NCBI RefSeq assembly: GCF_006152115.1
Contig: NZ_VDFU01000003.1
Span: forward strand, 186,001-250,000
Length of the DNA stretch: 64,000 nt
DNA from: Rubellimicrobium rubrum
GTDB lineage: Bacteria > Pseudomonadota > Alphaproteobacteria > Rhodobacterales > Rhodobacteraceae
Direction of reading: 5' to 3'
Positions 9,178-16,540 of the stretch are shown here, in pieces; position 1 is the first letter of the stretch; the number at the start of each line of letters is the position of its first letter. The notes beneath the pieces were generated by a model. It saw only the letters and a list, made by a program, of their open reading frames with translations, was not told the origin of the DNA and did no database searches. The translations under genes were made by a program, and so were the position numbers.

Positions 9178-9653
9178 CAGAGCGTCTCGTTGCCATCGCG
9201 ATCGACGACACGGGGCTGCCCCGCCCCACGCCCGAAATGGAGCAGGAGCGTCGCGTCGCCATCGTGGATCTCCTGGAGGAGAACTGCTTCACGCTTCCGC
9301 CGCACCCGGATCGCACGGCAGCACCCCCCTGGAAGCTCAACCTGTCGGTCCGCGACCGCCGCCTCGTGTTCGCGGTCACTTCCGAGTCCGGCGAGCCCGC
9401 GGGCGAGTTCCACATGTCCACGGGACCGTTCCGTCAGGTGGTCAAGGATTACTTCCAGATCTGCCAAAGCTACTACGACGCCGTGCGCACCCTTCCGCCC
9501 TCGCAGATCGAGACCATCGACATGGCCCGGCGAGGCATCCACAATGAGGGCGCGCGCGTGCTTCAGGAACGGCTGGCCGGAAAGGCCGAGCTCGACCAGG
9601 ACACGGCACGTCGGTTGTTTACGTTGATCTGTGTGCTTCAGTTCGGGGGCTAG
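9174..9653 (+). CDS. UPF0262 family protein
   Basis: A 159-aa soluble protein of the UPF0262 family, recognised from the core WKLNLSVRDRRLVFAV, the segment FRQVVKDYFQICQSYYDAVR and MARRGIHNEGARVLQERL. These are characteristic of the alphaproteobacterial family that follows hisD. The function is unknown. It starts inside the hisD stop codon (ATGA overlap) and ends 3 bp before the phosphatase gene, so all three are likely one transcript. Confidence 0.92.
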   Translation: MTERLVAIAIDDTGLPRPTPEMEQERRVAIVDLLEENCFTLPPHPDRTAAPPWKLNLSVRDRRLVFAVTSESGEPAGEFHMSTGPFRQVVKDYFQICQSYYDAVRTLPPSQIETIDMARRGIHNEGARVLQERLAGKAELDQDTARRLFTLICVLQFGG

Positions 9654-9656
9654 CGC

Positions 9657-10157
9657 GTGGAAGGGGACAAGGTCGCGAACGCCTCTCTGGATGCCCTTCC
9701 ACAATCGGTGCTGTTCTGCTGCGATCACAACGCGGTCCGCTCGCCCATGGCCGAAGGGATGATGAAGCAACTCTACGGGACCGACTGCTACGTGCAGTCG
9801 GCGGGCGTGGTGAACGACCTCGAGATCGACGGCTTCGCCATCGCCGTCTGCCAGGAAATCGGGGTGGAACTGTCGCGTCACCGCGCCCGCAGCTTCGATG
9901 AAATGCGGGATTGGGGCGACGACCTGTCCTCGTTCGATCTTGTCGTGGCGCTGACCCCGGCCAGCCAGCATCGCGCGCTCGACCTGACGCGGCACAGCGC
10001 CATCAACGTCGAATACTGGCCCATTCTGGACCCAACGGGCTTGGGGGAAGGGCGTGAGGAACGCCTTCGCTCCTACCGCAAGACCCGGGAGATGATCCTG
10101 AGCCGCCTTCTCGACCGCTTCGGGCCGCCGCGGGGGCGCTGGGAGCCGCCCCGCTGA
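9657..10157 (+). CDS. Low-molecular-weight protein-tyrosine-phosphatase-like protein
   Basis: A 166-aa protein of the low-Mr phosphatase/arsenate reductase fold. The P-loop is C22-DHNAV-R28-S (CX5RS), followed by PMAEGMMKQLYG as in the family; the C-terminal WPILDPTG contains the expected general-acid Asp. It starts at GTG, 3 bp after the UPF0262 stop. Substrate specificity (phosphotyrosine protein or arsenate) cannot be read from the sequence; the position in a conserved housekeeping block argues against an arsenic-resistance role. Confidence 0.85.
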   Translation: MEGDKVANASLDALPQSVLFCCDHNAVRSPMAEGMMKQLYGTDCYVQSAGVVNDLEIDGFAIAVCQEIGVELSRHRARSFDEMRDWGDDLSSFDLVVALTPASQHRALDLTRHSAINVEYWPILDPTGLGEGREERLRSYRKTREMILSRLLDRFGPPRGRWEPPR

Positions 10158-10211
10158 CGGGAACCCGGAGTGGCCCTGACGCGTCACTGTGCTGGACGTG
10201 ACGATTCGCGC

Positions 10212-10246
10212 TTGAAAAAGCGCCCGCGCGGGGCCATCTAGGCCCC
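10212..10246 (+). promoter_or_regulatory. Candidate infA promoter
   Basis: A TTGAAA hexamer at 10212-10217 is followed after 17 bases by CATCTA (10235-10240), and the latter is embedded in a perfect 6-bp inverted repeat GGGGCC-ATCTA-GGCCCC (10230-10246). The infA start lies about 40 bases on. The -10 match is poor by the E. coli rule, so this is a plausible but unproven sigma-70 promoter. Confidence 0.35.
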
Positions 10247-10287
10247 GGGCCGCAGCATTTCGCGGCCTGAAATCATTTGGAGATCAC

Positions 10288-10506
10288 ATGGCCAAGGAAG
10301 AACTGCTCGAATTTCCTGGTGTCGTGAAGGAGCTTCTGCCGAATGCGACGTTCCGGGTCGAGCTGGAAAACGGCCATGAGATCATCGCGCATACGGCAGG
10401 CAAGATGCGGAAGAACCGCATCCGGGTGCTCGCTGGCGACAAGGTGCAAGTCGAGATGACGCCCTACGACCTGACCAAGGGGCGCATCAATTACCGCTTC
10501 AAGTGA
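10288..10506 (+). CDS. infA: Translation initiation factor IF-1
   Basis: A 72-aa OB-fold protein that binds the 30S A site during initiation. It begins [19 protein letters not shown] and ends [10 protein letters not shown], matching IF-1 across its whole length, including the [19 protein letters not shown] core. It has its own upstream region of about 130 bp, so it is probably transcribed independently of the phosphatase, with maf following 22 bp downstream. Confidence 0.98.
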   Translation: MAKEELLEFPGVVKELLPNATFRVELENGHEIIAHTAGKMRKNRIRVLAGDKVQVEMTPYDLTKGRINYRFK

Positions 10507-10528
10507 CGCGGGCGCGAAGGACACTCCC

Positions 10529-11128
10529 TTGACGACCCTCGCCCCGGACCCCGCAGTGCGACTGGTCCTAGGTTCGGCCAGCCCGCGCCGCCTCGACCTG
10601 CTCGCGCAGGCCGGGATCACGCCGCACGCCGTTCGCCCGCCCGAGATCGACGAGACCCCTCGCAAGGCCGAAACGCCCTTGGATTACGTGCGCCGGATCG
10701 CCCGCGAAAAGATCGCGGCCATCCAGGTGGCCGAGGACGAGGTCGTGCTTTGCGCGGATACCACTGTGGCCCTTGGCCGCCGCATCCTTGGCAAGCCCGC
10801 CGACGAGGCCTCGGCCAGGGCGATGCTTTCCCTCCTCGCCGGCCGCCGCCACCGGGTCATCACCGCCGTCACCGTGCGCCGCGGCGACCGGGTCTGGGAA
10901 CGGGCCGTCACGACGGCCGTCGCCGTCAAGCCGCTGACGGATGCAGAGATCGAGGCCTATATCGGGACCGATGACTGGCGCGGCAAGGCGGGCTCTTATG
11001 CCATCCAGGGACCCTTCGGGGCGCATATCCCCTGGATCAATGGGTCCTTCACGGGTGTCGTGGGCCTGCCTCTCACCGAAACACTGGGCCTGCTCACGGC
11101 GGCGGGCCTTGCCGGAGGACCGCGATGA
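10529..11128 (+). CDS. maf: Maf-family nucleotide pyrophosphatase
   Basis: A 199-aa house-cleaning nucleoside-triphosphate pyrophosphatase. The N-terminal nucleotide-binding motif is [24 protein letters not shown] contains the catalytic Asp, and [26 protein letters not shown] is the typical C-terminal core. It starts at TTG after a short gap from infA and overlaps the ribonuclease gene by 4 bp. Which modified nucleotide it prefers (dTTP/UTP or m7GTP type) was not resolved. Confidence 0.95.
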   Translation: MTTLAPDPAVRLVLGSASPRRLDLLAQAGITPHAVRPPEIDETPRKAETPLDYVRRIAREKIAAIQVAEDEVVLCADTTVALGRRILGKPADEASARAMLSLLAGRRHRVITAVTVRRGDRVWERAVTTAVAVKPLTDAEIEAYIGTDDWRGKAGSYAIQGPFGAHIPWINGSFTGVVGLPLTETLGLLTAAGLAGGPR

Positions 11129-12150
11129 AGGGACGGACCATCGTCCTCGACCACCTGGGGGGCCGAGAGGCCGCTGCCCTGCTCGTGGATGGGCGGCTTG
11201 ATGACCTTCTGGTCGATGACGACTCCGCGCCCCGGCCGGGAGCTATCTACAGGGCTGTGACCGACCGTGGCATGAAGGGGCAGGGCGGGATGATCCTCCG
11301 CATCCCTGGCGGGACCGCGTGGCTCCGCAACGCCAGCGGCCTCAAGTCCGGCGAGACGATGCTTGTCCAAGTCACCGGCATCGCCGAGGGCGGCAAGGCC
11401 GTCCCGGTCACGGATCGTGTCTTGTTCAAGTCGCGCTATGCCATCGTGACGCCCGGCGCCCCGGGCATCAACGTGTCACGCCAGATCCGCGACGATGAGG
11501 AACGGGGGCGGCTCCTTGCGATTGCACACGAGGAGATGGAGGAGGGCTCGCACGGCTTGATCCTGCGCTCGTCCTGCGAAGGGGCGCCAGAGGACGACGT
11601 GGCCAGCGACATCGCGGCGATGCGCGACTTGGCCGTCAAGGTCATGGCCGACGACCAGGGCCCGCCCGAGAAGCTGACCGAGGGCGATGGTCCCCATCTC
11701 CTTGCCTGGAGGGAGTGGACCGCCCCCAGCGTGATCACCAAGCCCGGCAGCTTCGCGCGCGAGGGTGTTCTCGACCAGATCGACAGCATCCGCAAGCCGG
11801 AGGTGGACCTGGGCGAAGGCTCCATGGTGCTGGAGCCGACGCGGGCGCTCGTGGCGGTGGATGTGAACACGGGCGGCGACACCTCGCCTGCCGCCGCTCT
11901 CAAGGCCAACATGGCCGCCGCCCGCGCGCTGCCGCGCCAGCTCCGGCTCCGCGGACTTGGCGGGCAGGTCGTGGTGGATTTCGCCAACATGTCCAAAGGC
12001 CACCGCAAGCAGCTCGAGCAGTCGATCCGCGACAGCTTCCGGGCGGACCCGATCGAGACGAGCCTCGTGGGCTGGACCGCGATGGGCCTGTTCGAACTGT
12101 CCCGCAAGCGCGAACGCCTACCCTTGGGGCATCTGTTGGGAAAGGACTGA
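11125..12150 (+). CDS. Ribonuclease E/G-family protein, short form
   Basis: A 341-aa protein with the RNase E/G catalytic core. The two metal-binding aspartates are D246 (VAVDVNTG) and D285 (VVVDFANM). It ends soon after the DNase I-like subdomain ([12 protein letters not shown]), so the zinc-link cysteines and small domain of RNase E/G (usually near 490 aa for RNase G) are absent. The S1-like N-terminus is also reduced. It overlaps maf by 4 bp and is followed 1 bp later by yacG. This form appears to be usual for the locus in relatives. Activity as an RNase is likely but not certain without the zinc link. Confidence 0.88.
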   Translation: MKGRTIVLDHLGGREAAALLVDGRLDDLLVDDDSAPRPGAIYRAVTDRGMKGQGGMILRIPGGTAWLRNASGLKSGETMLVQVTGIAEGGKAVPVTDRVLFKSRYAIVTPGAPGINVSRQIRDDEERGRLLAIAHEEMEEGSHGLILRSSCEGAPEDDVASDIAAMRDLAVKVMADDQGPPEKLTEGDGPHLLAWREWTAPSVITKPGSFAREGVLDQIDSIRKPEVDLGEGSMVLEPTRALVAVDVNTGGDTSPAAALKANMAAARALPRQLRLRGLGGQVVVDFANMSKGHRKQLEQSIRDSFRADPIETSLVGWTAMGLFELSRKRERLPLGHLLGKD

Positions 12151-12151
12151 C

Positions 12152-12325
12152 ATGGCCTGCCCGATCTGCGGAAAGCCTGCCGAAGCCAAGTACCGTCCCT
12201 TCTGCTCCTCGCGCTGCGCCGATGTCGATCTGGCGCGGTGGCTGCGGGGCGACTACGTCCTCCCCGGCAGCGTGTCCGAGGAGGAGGAGCGTCCCGACCC
12301 TCAGGGCGAGCAGCGGGACGGCTAG
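12152..12325 (+). CDS. yacG: DNA gyrase inhibitor YacG
   Basis: A 57-aa zinc protein. Four cysteines (CPIC at 3-6, CSSRC at 18-22) form the YacG zinc site, followed by DLARWLRGDYVLPG, the family signature. The family is reported to bind GyrB and inhibit gyrase. The ATG is 1 bp after the ribonuclease stop, giving tight coupling. It is the last gene of the murA-yacG block; the next operon is convergent and ends 21 bp away. Confidence 0.92.
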   Translation: MACPICGKPAEAKYRPFCSSRCADVDLARWLRGDYVLPGSVSEEEERPDPQGEQRDG

Positions 12326-12346
12326 AGGCCGCCAGCCGCTCCGCCG

Positions 12347-13411
12347 TCAGACTCCGATCACGATCACGTCCCGGCCCGAGAAGCTGATCTCCACGGCCTC
12401 CCCTGGCTGCGGAGGTGGGGCGTCGGGCCGGTTGAAGGTATCCAGGAGAAAGCTCTGCCCGGCGGCTTCGGCGCGAATGCGGATCACCGAACCCATGAAC
12501 TCCACTTCCCGTGCCGTGGCGGGAAGGATGATCTCGCGTCCCGAGGCGCGTCCCAACTGAACGGCCTCGGGTCGGAGTGCGATGGGCACAGCCGTCCCCG
12601 TTTCGGCCGACAAGGGGCGTCCCAGGTTCATGGTGAGCCCGCCCGACATGACCGTGCCCACGCGTGGGTCGATCACCGTCGCCTCGAAGGGCGTCAGGGT
12701 TCCTACGAAACTGGCCACAAATGGCGTGGCAGGACGGTTGTAGATCTCGAACGGCGAGCCGACCTGATCGGCGATCCCCGCATTCATCACCACAACGCGG
12801 TCGCTGATCGACAGCGCCTCCTCCTGGTCGTGGGTCACGAAGATCGTGGTGATGCCCAGCCGGCGCTGGATGTCCCGGATCTCGCCGCGCAGCCGCACGC
12901 GCACCTTGGCGTCAAGCGCCGAGAGCGGCTCGTCGAGCAGCAGCACGCGCGGTCGAGGGGCCAGCGCCCGGGCAAGCGCCACACGCTGCTGCTGGCCGCC
13001 CGAAAGCTGGAAGGGATACCGGGCTCCGTACTCGGCCAATGGCAGGCCGATTATGTCGAGCATCTCGCCCACGCGGGTCTGCGCCTCTTTGCCAGCGACC
13101 CCGGCGATCCTGAGCCCGAATCCCACGTTCTGCGCAACCGTCAGGTTCGGGAACAGTGCATAGGCCTGGAACACCATGCCGATGTTGCGCTGGTTCGGAC
13201 GCAAGGGAACGATGTCCTTGCCTTCGATGCGGATCGCGCCGGCGCTGGGCGTCTCGAAGCCCGCGACCATTCGCAGGACGGTGGTCTTGCCGCAACCAGA
13301 CGGGCCCAGCAGCGACACGAACTCCCCCTTGTCGATGGGGAGCGAGAAGTCCTTGACCACGCGGTTGGCGCCGAACGACTTTTCGAGGTGAGCGATATCG
13401 AGATAGGCCAT
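12347..13411 (-). CDS. ABC transporter ATPase (spermidine/iron/phosphonate type)
   Basis: A 354-aa ATPase with Walker A (GPSGCGKTT, 36-44), Q-loop (VFQAYALFPNLTV), LSGGQQQRVALARAL signature, Walker B (LLLDEPLSALD) and a C-terminal TOBE-like regulatory domain. It energises import by the two permeases encoded upstream; the start codon overlaps the stop of the adjacent permease by one base. The substrate class (polyamine, Fe3+ or aminoethylphosphonate) is undecided. The end is convergent with yacG. Confidence 0.93.
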   Translation of the reverse strand: MAYLDIAHLEKSFGANRVVKDFSLPIDKGEFVSLLGPSGCGKTTVLRMVAGFETPSAGAIRIEGKDIVPLRPNQRNIGMVFQAYALFPNLTVAQNVGFGLRIAGVAGKEAQTRVGEMLDIIGLPLAEYGARYPFQLSGGQQQRVALARALAPRPRVLLLDEPLSALDAKVRVRLRGEIRDIQRRLGITTIFVTHDQEEALSISDRVVVMNAGIADQVGSPFEIYNRPATPFVASFVGTLTPFEATVIDPRVGTVMSGGLTMNLGRPLSAETGTAVPIALRPEAVQLGRASGREIILPATAREVEFMGSVIRIRAEAAGQSFLLDTFNRPDAPPPQPGEAVEISFSGRDVIVIGV

Positions 13412-14202
13412 CAGGCTCCCGCCCGTGTGTGTTTCTGCAGCCGTGTCACAAGCTGGATCAGCCCCATGCAGGCCCAGGTTATGGCAAAGGCGATCACGGC
13501 CAGCGCGGCGGGCTCATAAGCCCGGTTCGCGCCAAGAATCTGCATGAAGGGCCCAAAGGCCGGCCGGTCCAGCAGCGCGGCCATGGTGAACTCGCCGATG
13601 ACGATGGCGAAGGTGAGAAAGGCGCCTGAAAGGACCGCGACCAGCACGTTGGGCAGGATCACCCGGAACAGGATGGTGCCCCAGCCCGCGCCCAGGGACT
13701 GCGCGGCTTCGGTCAGGGTGCCCACGTCCAGCGTCCGCAGGCCCGTGTCCACGGCGCGGTACATGTAAGGCAGTGCCAGCGTGGCATAGCCGAACACCAG
13801 CAGCAGGTTGGTCCCCATGGACGATCCCGTCAGCGGCAACCAGGACGAGGTGTTGTACAGCCGGATGTACCCGAACACGATCACGATGGCCGGGATCACG
13901 AGGGGCAGCAGCGTGATGAACTCGATGTAGGGGCGGATCCAGGGCAGCCGCAGCCGGACCCAGTAGGCCGTCGGCACCACCAGCAGCACGCCGAAGATGA
14001 TGGTCGCCACCGCCATCAGCACCGAATAGCCAAAGGTCTGGCGAAAGCGCGGGTCGCCCAGGATCGTCGTATAGGCATCGAGCGAATAAACCCCCCGCCG
14101 CATGGACAAGGAGAACTCGGTCATCCCGACCAAGGGGAGGATGAAGTAGAGCATGCCCAAGATCAGGGCCACCCAAGCCAGGATGCGGGTCAACGAAGCC
14201 AC
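13411..14202 (-). CDS. ABC transporter permease (inner subunit 2)
   Basis: A 263-aa membrane protein with six predicted helices and an EAA-type loop (LTEAAQSLGAGWGTILFRVILPN) that contacts the ATPase. Belongs to the PotC-like permease family. It overlaps the first permease by 13 bp and the ATPase gene by one base, so the three genes are one translation-coupled unit. Confidence 0.92.
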   Translation of the reverse strand: MASLTRILAWVALILGMLYFILPLVGMTEFSLSMRRGVYSLDAYTTILGDPRFRQTFGYSVLMAVATIIFGVLLVVPTAYWVRLRLPWIRPYIEFITLLPLVIPAIVIVFGYIRLYNTSSWLPLTGSSMGTNLLLVFGYATLALPYMYRAVDTGLRTLDVGTLTEAAQSLGAGWGTILFRVILPNVLVAVLSGAFLTFAIVIGEFTMAALLDRPAFGPFMQILGANRAYEPAALAVIAFAITWACMGLIQLVTRLQKHTRAGA

Positions 14203-15104
14203 CTTTCGGACCGGGCGCGCAGGACGATGTAGACCGTGTTCGCCACCGCCGTGATCGCGATCATCCCCGTGGCGAGTGCATAACCCAGATGGGGGTTGCC
14301 CAGCACGTCACCCCGGATCTGCGCGTAAAGCAGGATCGGAGCGATGTTGAGCGAGGATCCGGTGAGCGCGATGGCCGTGGCGACCGCCCCGAAGGCGTTC
14401 GCGAACAGCAGCGCCAGGCAGCCCAGGAGCGAGGGGAACAGGATCGGCAGCGCCACCATCCGCCAGTATTGCCAGCCGGTCGCGCCCAGCACCATCGCCG
14501 CCTCGCGCCATTCGCGACGCAGGCCGTCCAGGGCGGGCGTGATGATCAAGATCATCAAGGGGATCTGAAAGAACAGGTAGGTGATGATCAGGCCCGGCGT
14601 GCTGAGCAGATTGAAGCCGTAGGCCCGCAGGTTGATCCCCAGGTCCTGCCGCAGCCACATCGTGATCAGCCCCGCCGGCCCGATGGTGGCGAGAAAGGCA
14701 AAGGCCAGCGGTACGCCCGCAAAGTTCGACGCCACGCCCGAAAAGGTCAGGAGCGGCGAGCGCACCCATTTCGGCAGGCCCCCAAGGACCGCCCCGGCGG
14801 ACATGGCGAAACCGATCAAGCAGCCCAGCAACGCCGAGATGAAGGAGATCTTGATCGACACCCAGTAGGCGTTGCGGACCGAAGGGGTGTTCAGAGCGAC
14901 GATGTTCTCGAGCGTCCAGCCCCCGCCTGTCCGCTGGAACGCTCCCAGCACGATGTAGAGCGTGGGCCCGATCAGGAACAGCAGCGCAAAGACAAGGAAC
15001 GGCACGACACCGACCATCCGCAGGATGGGGGCCAACACGTTGCGACGCGGGGAGGGGGGAAGGGATGTGTCTGTCACGTGAGGGGAGCGGGGGCGGCCCA
15101 CCAT
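14190..15104 (-). CDS. ABC transporter permease (inner subunit 1)
   Basis: A 304-aa PotB-like permease with about six membrane helices; the coupling loop is REAAMVLGATGWQYWRMVALPILFPS. The first ~30 residues are polar and proline-rich. The ATG at 15104 has a GGAGGGG site upstream, better than the in-frame GTG ten codons later. It follows the binding-protein gene by 26 bp. With its partner it forms the transmembrane channel. Confidence 0.92.
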   Translation of the reverse strand: MVGRPRSPHVTDTSLPPSPRRNVLAPILRMVGVVPFLVFALLFLIGPTLYIVLGAFQRTGGGWTLENIVALNTPSVRNAYWVSIKISFISALLGCLIGFAMSAGAVLGGLPKWVRSPLLTFSGVASNFAGVPLAFAFLATIGPAGLITMWLRQDLGINLRAYGFNLLSTPGLIITYLFFQIPLMILIITPALDGLRREWREAAMVLGATGWQYWRMVALPILFPSLLGCLALLFANAFGAVATAIALTGSSLNIAPILLYAQIRGDVLGNPHLGYALATGMIAITAVANTVYIVLRARSERWLR

Positions 15105-15130
15105 GGAGCCGCCCCTCCGGACCTATTTCA

Positions 15131-16237
15131 TCACTCGACGACGTTCGCGCCGACGGTGGTGTCCCAGCCAGCCTTGACCGCCTCGGAGTTGGTGTTGACC
15201 TGGTCGAGGGTCGGGAAGACCGCCGCGTCGTAAGCCTCGGCCGGCGGCAGCTTGTCCATCATCTCTTGCGGGACGACGCCGCGCTCCACGAGGTCGTTGA
15301 AGCGAATCGGGTGGCAGTAGCCCGACAGCCAATGCAACTGGCCCTCGTCTGAATAGATGTATTCCATCCACAGCTTCGCAGCGTTCGGGTGCGGCGCGTA
15401 GGCCGAAATGGCCTGCACATAGACGCCGGCGAGCGAGGCGTCCGATGGCACCACGACCTCGACCGGCGGGTTGCCGGCCAATGTGTCGCGCCAGGACAGC
15501 GCATTGTAGTCCCAGGCGATGACGATCGGCGTCGTGCCCTGCGCCAGCGTCCCGGCCTTGCCGATCACGGGGACGAAGTTCCCGGCGTCGTTCATTTCCT
15601 TGAAATAACCGAGCCCCGCCTCGGCAGCAGCTTGTCCGGGCTCGGCCCCACGGGCCATGCCCGCAGCCATCACGCCCAGGATCGCCTGGTTCGAGGCGCG
15701 GGGATCGCCCGCCAGCGCCACCTGACCTGCGTATTCGGGCTTGAGGAGGTCGGCAAAGGAGGTCGGCACCGGGTCCACGAGGTCGGTGTTCACAGCCATG
15801 GCCATCACGCCGTAATAGTCGCCGTACCAATAGCCGTCCGGGTCCTTGGCATCCTCGGGAATCGTGTCCCAGGTCGAGACCTTGTAGGGTTGGATCAGCC
15901 CTTCGGCCTGGGCCTGCGGTCCAAAGGACAGGCCCACGTCAATCACGTCGGGTGCCTGCGGGCCGGCGTTGTCCATGTTGGCGCGGATCGCCTCGAGCTC
16001 GTCGGCCGAGCCTGCGTCCGGGTTCAGCTCGTTGACTTCGATGTTCGGATACTTCGCCTTGAAGCCCTCGATCAGGGCACCGTAGTTGCACCAGTCATGG
16101 GGCAGGGCGATGGTGGTCAGCATCCCCTCGGCCTCGGCGGCTGCGACCAGTTCGTCCATGGATTGCGCCATCGCGGCGCCGGCCTGCAAAAGCGTGGCCA
16201 CGCTGGCCGAGGCCGCCAGCCAGTTCGTCATTCTCAT
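15131..16237 (-). CDS. Periplasmic substrate-binding protein of ABC importer
   Basis: A 368-aa secreted binding protein. The chosen ATG (16237) gives a clean signal peptide (MRMTNWLAASASVATL...AMA-QS) and has GGGGAGA upstream; an in-frame ATG 32 codons earlier would place the signal peptide internally and is rejected. The mature part has bacterial type 1/6 solute-binding features (YGALIEGFKAKYPNI, PDVIDVGLSFG, YGVMAMAVNTDLV, PTSFADLLKPEY) seen in polyamine and iron-binding relatives. The gene heads the four-gene operon. Ligand identity is unknown. Confidence 0.9.
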   Translation of the reverse strand: MRMTNWLAASASVATLLQAGAAMAQSMDELVAAAEAEGMLTTIALPHDWCNYGALIEGFKAKYPNIEVNELNPDAGSADELEAIRANMDNAGPQAPDVIDVGLSFGPQAQAEGLIQPYKVSTWDTIPEDAKDPDGYWYGDYYGVMAMAVNTDLVDPVPTSFADLLKPEYAGQVALAGDPRASNQAILGVMAAGMARGAEPGQAAAEAGLGYFKEMNDAGNFVPVIGKAGTLAQGTTPIVIAWDYNALSWRDTLAGNPPVEVVVPSDASLAGVYVQAISAYAPHPNAAKLWMEYIYSDEGQLHWLSGYCHPIRFNDLVERGVVPQEMMDKLPPAEAYDAAVFPTLDQVNTNSEAVKAGWDTTVGANVVE

Positions 16238-16316
16238 CGTCGTCTCCCCAAAGTCGGGCCGGGCTGTCTGTCCGCCCGGCTTGTGCGGACTTAGGTAACG
16301 ACTGAATCGTTCATGT

Positions 16317-16352
16317 GACAATGGCATTGTCATGAACTGACCATTTGGTCAG
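16317..16352. promoter_or_regulatory. Paired palindromes upstream of ABC importer operon
   Basis: Two adjacent perfect inverted repeats: GACAAT-GGC-ATTGTC (16317-16331) and CTGACC-ATTT-GGTCAG (16337-16352), about 80 bp before the binding-protein start. On the minus strand a TTGTCA (overlapping the first repeat) lies 17 bases from a TTACCT, a weak -35/-10 pair. The arrangement suits a repressor or activator controlling the importer. The protein that binds is unknown. Confidence 0.45.
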
Positions 16353-16494
16353 CATCCGGTCCGGCCGCTGCTGGAACCAAGATCCGACTTCAGTGGCCGG
16401 AACAGCAGGCCCCGCTGCACAGATGACCGGACCGCATGCCTGATCCGCCATTTGCGTGGCCGCTGTTGCCCTTAGCCCAATGTTGCAGATCCGG

Positions 16495-16536
16495 CGCTTC
16501 CCGGCCCGACGCCACGGTGCGTCGGGCCGGGAAGCG
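16495..16536 (-). terminator. Perfect 18-bp hairpin after RND operon
   Basis: An 18-bp perfect stem (arms 16495-16512 and 16519-16536) with a 6-base loop CACGGT, beginning 4 bp after the stop codon of the RND pump gene on the minus strand. It is very GC-rich and has no downstream T run, so it may act as a strong pausing hairpin or as an RNA 3'-end stabiliser. It separates the efflux operon from the ABC importer promoter. Confidence 0.6.
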
Positions 16537-16540
16537 GAAC

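Noticed and set aside
16238-16333. Upstream ATG for the binding-protein gene
   Set aside because: It would bury the signal peptide; the downstream ATG has a better ribosome site.
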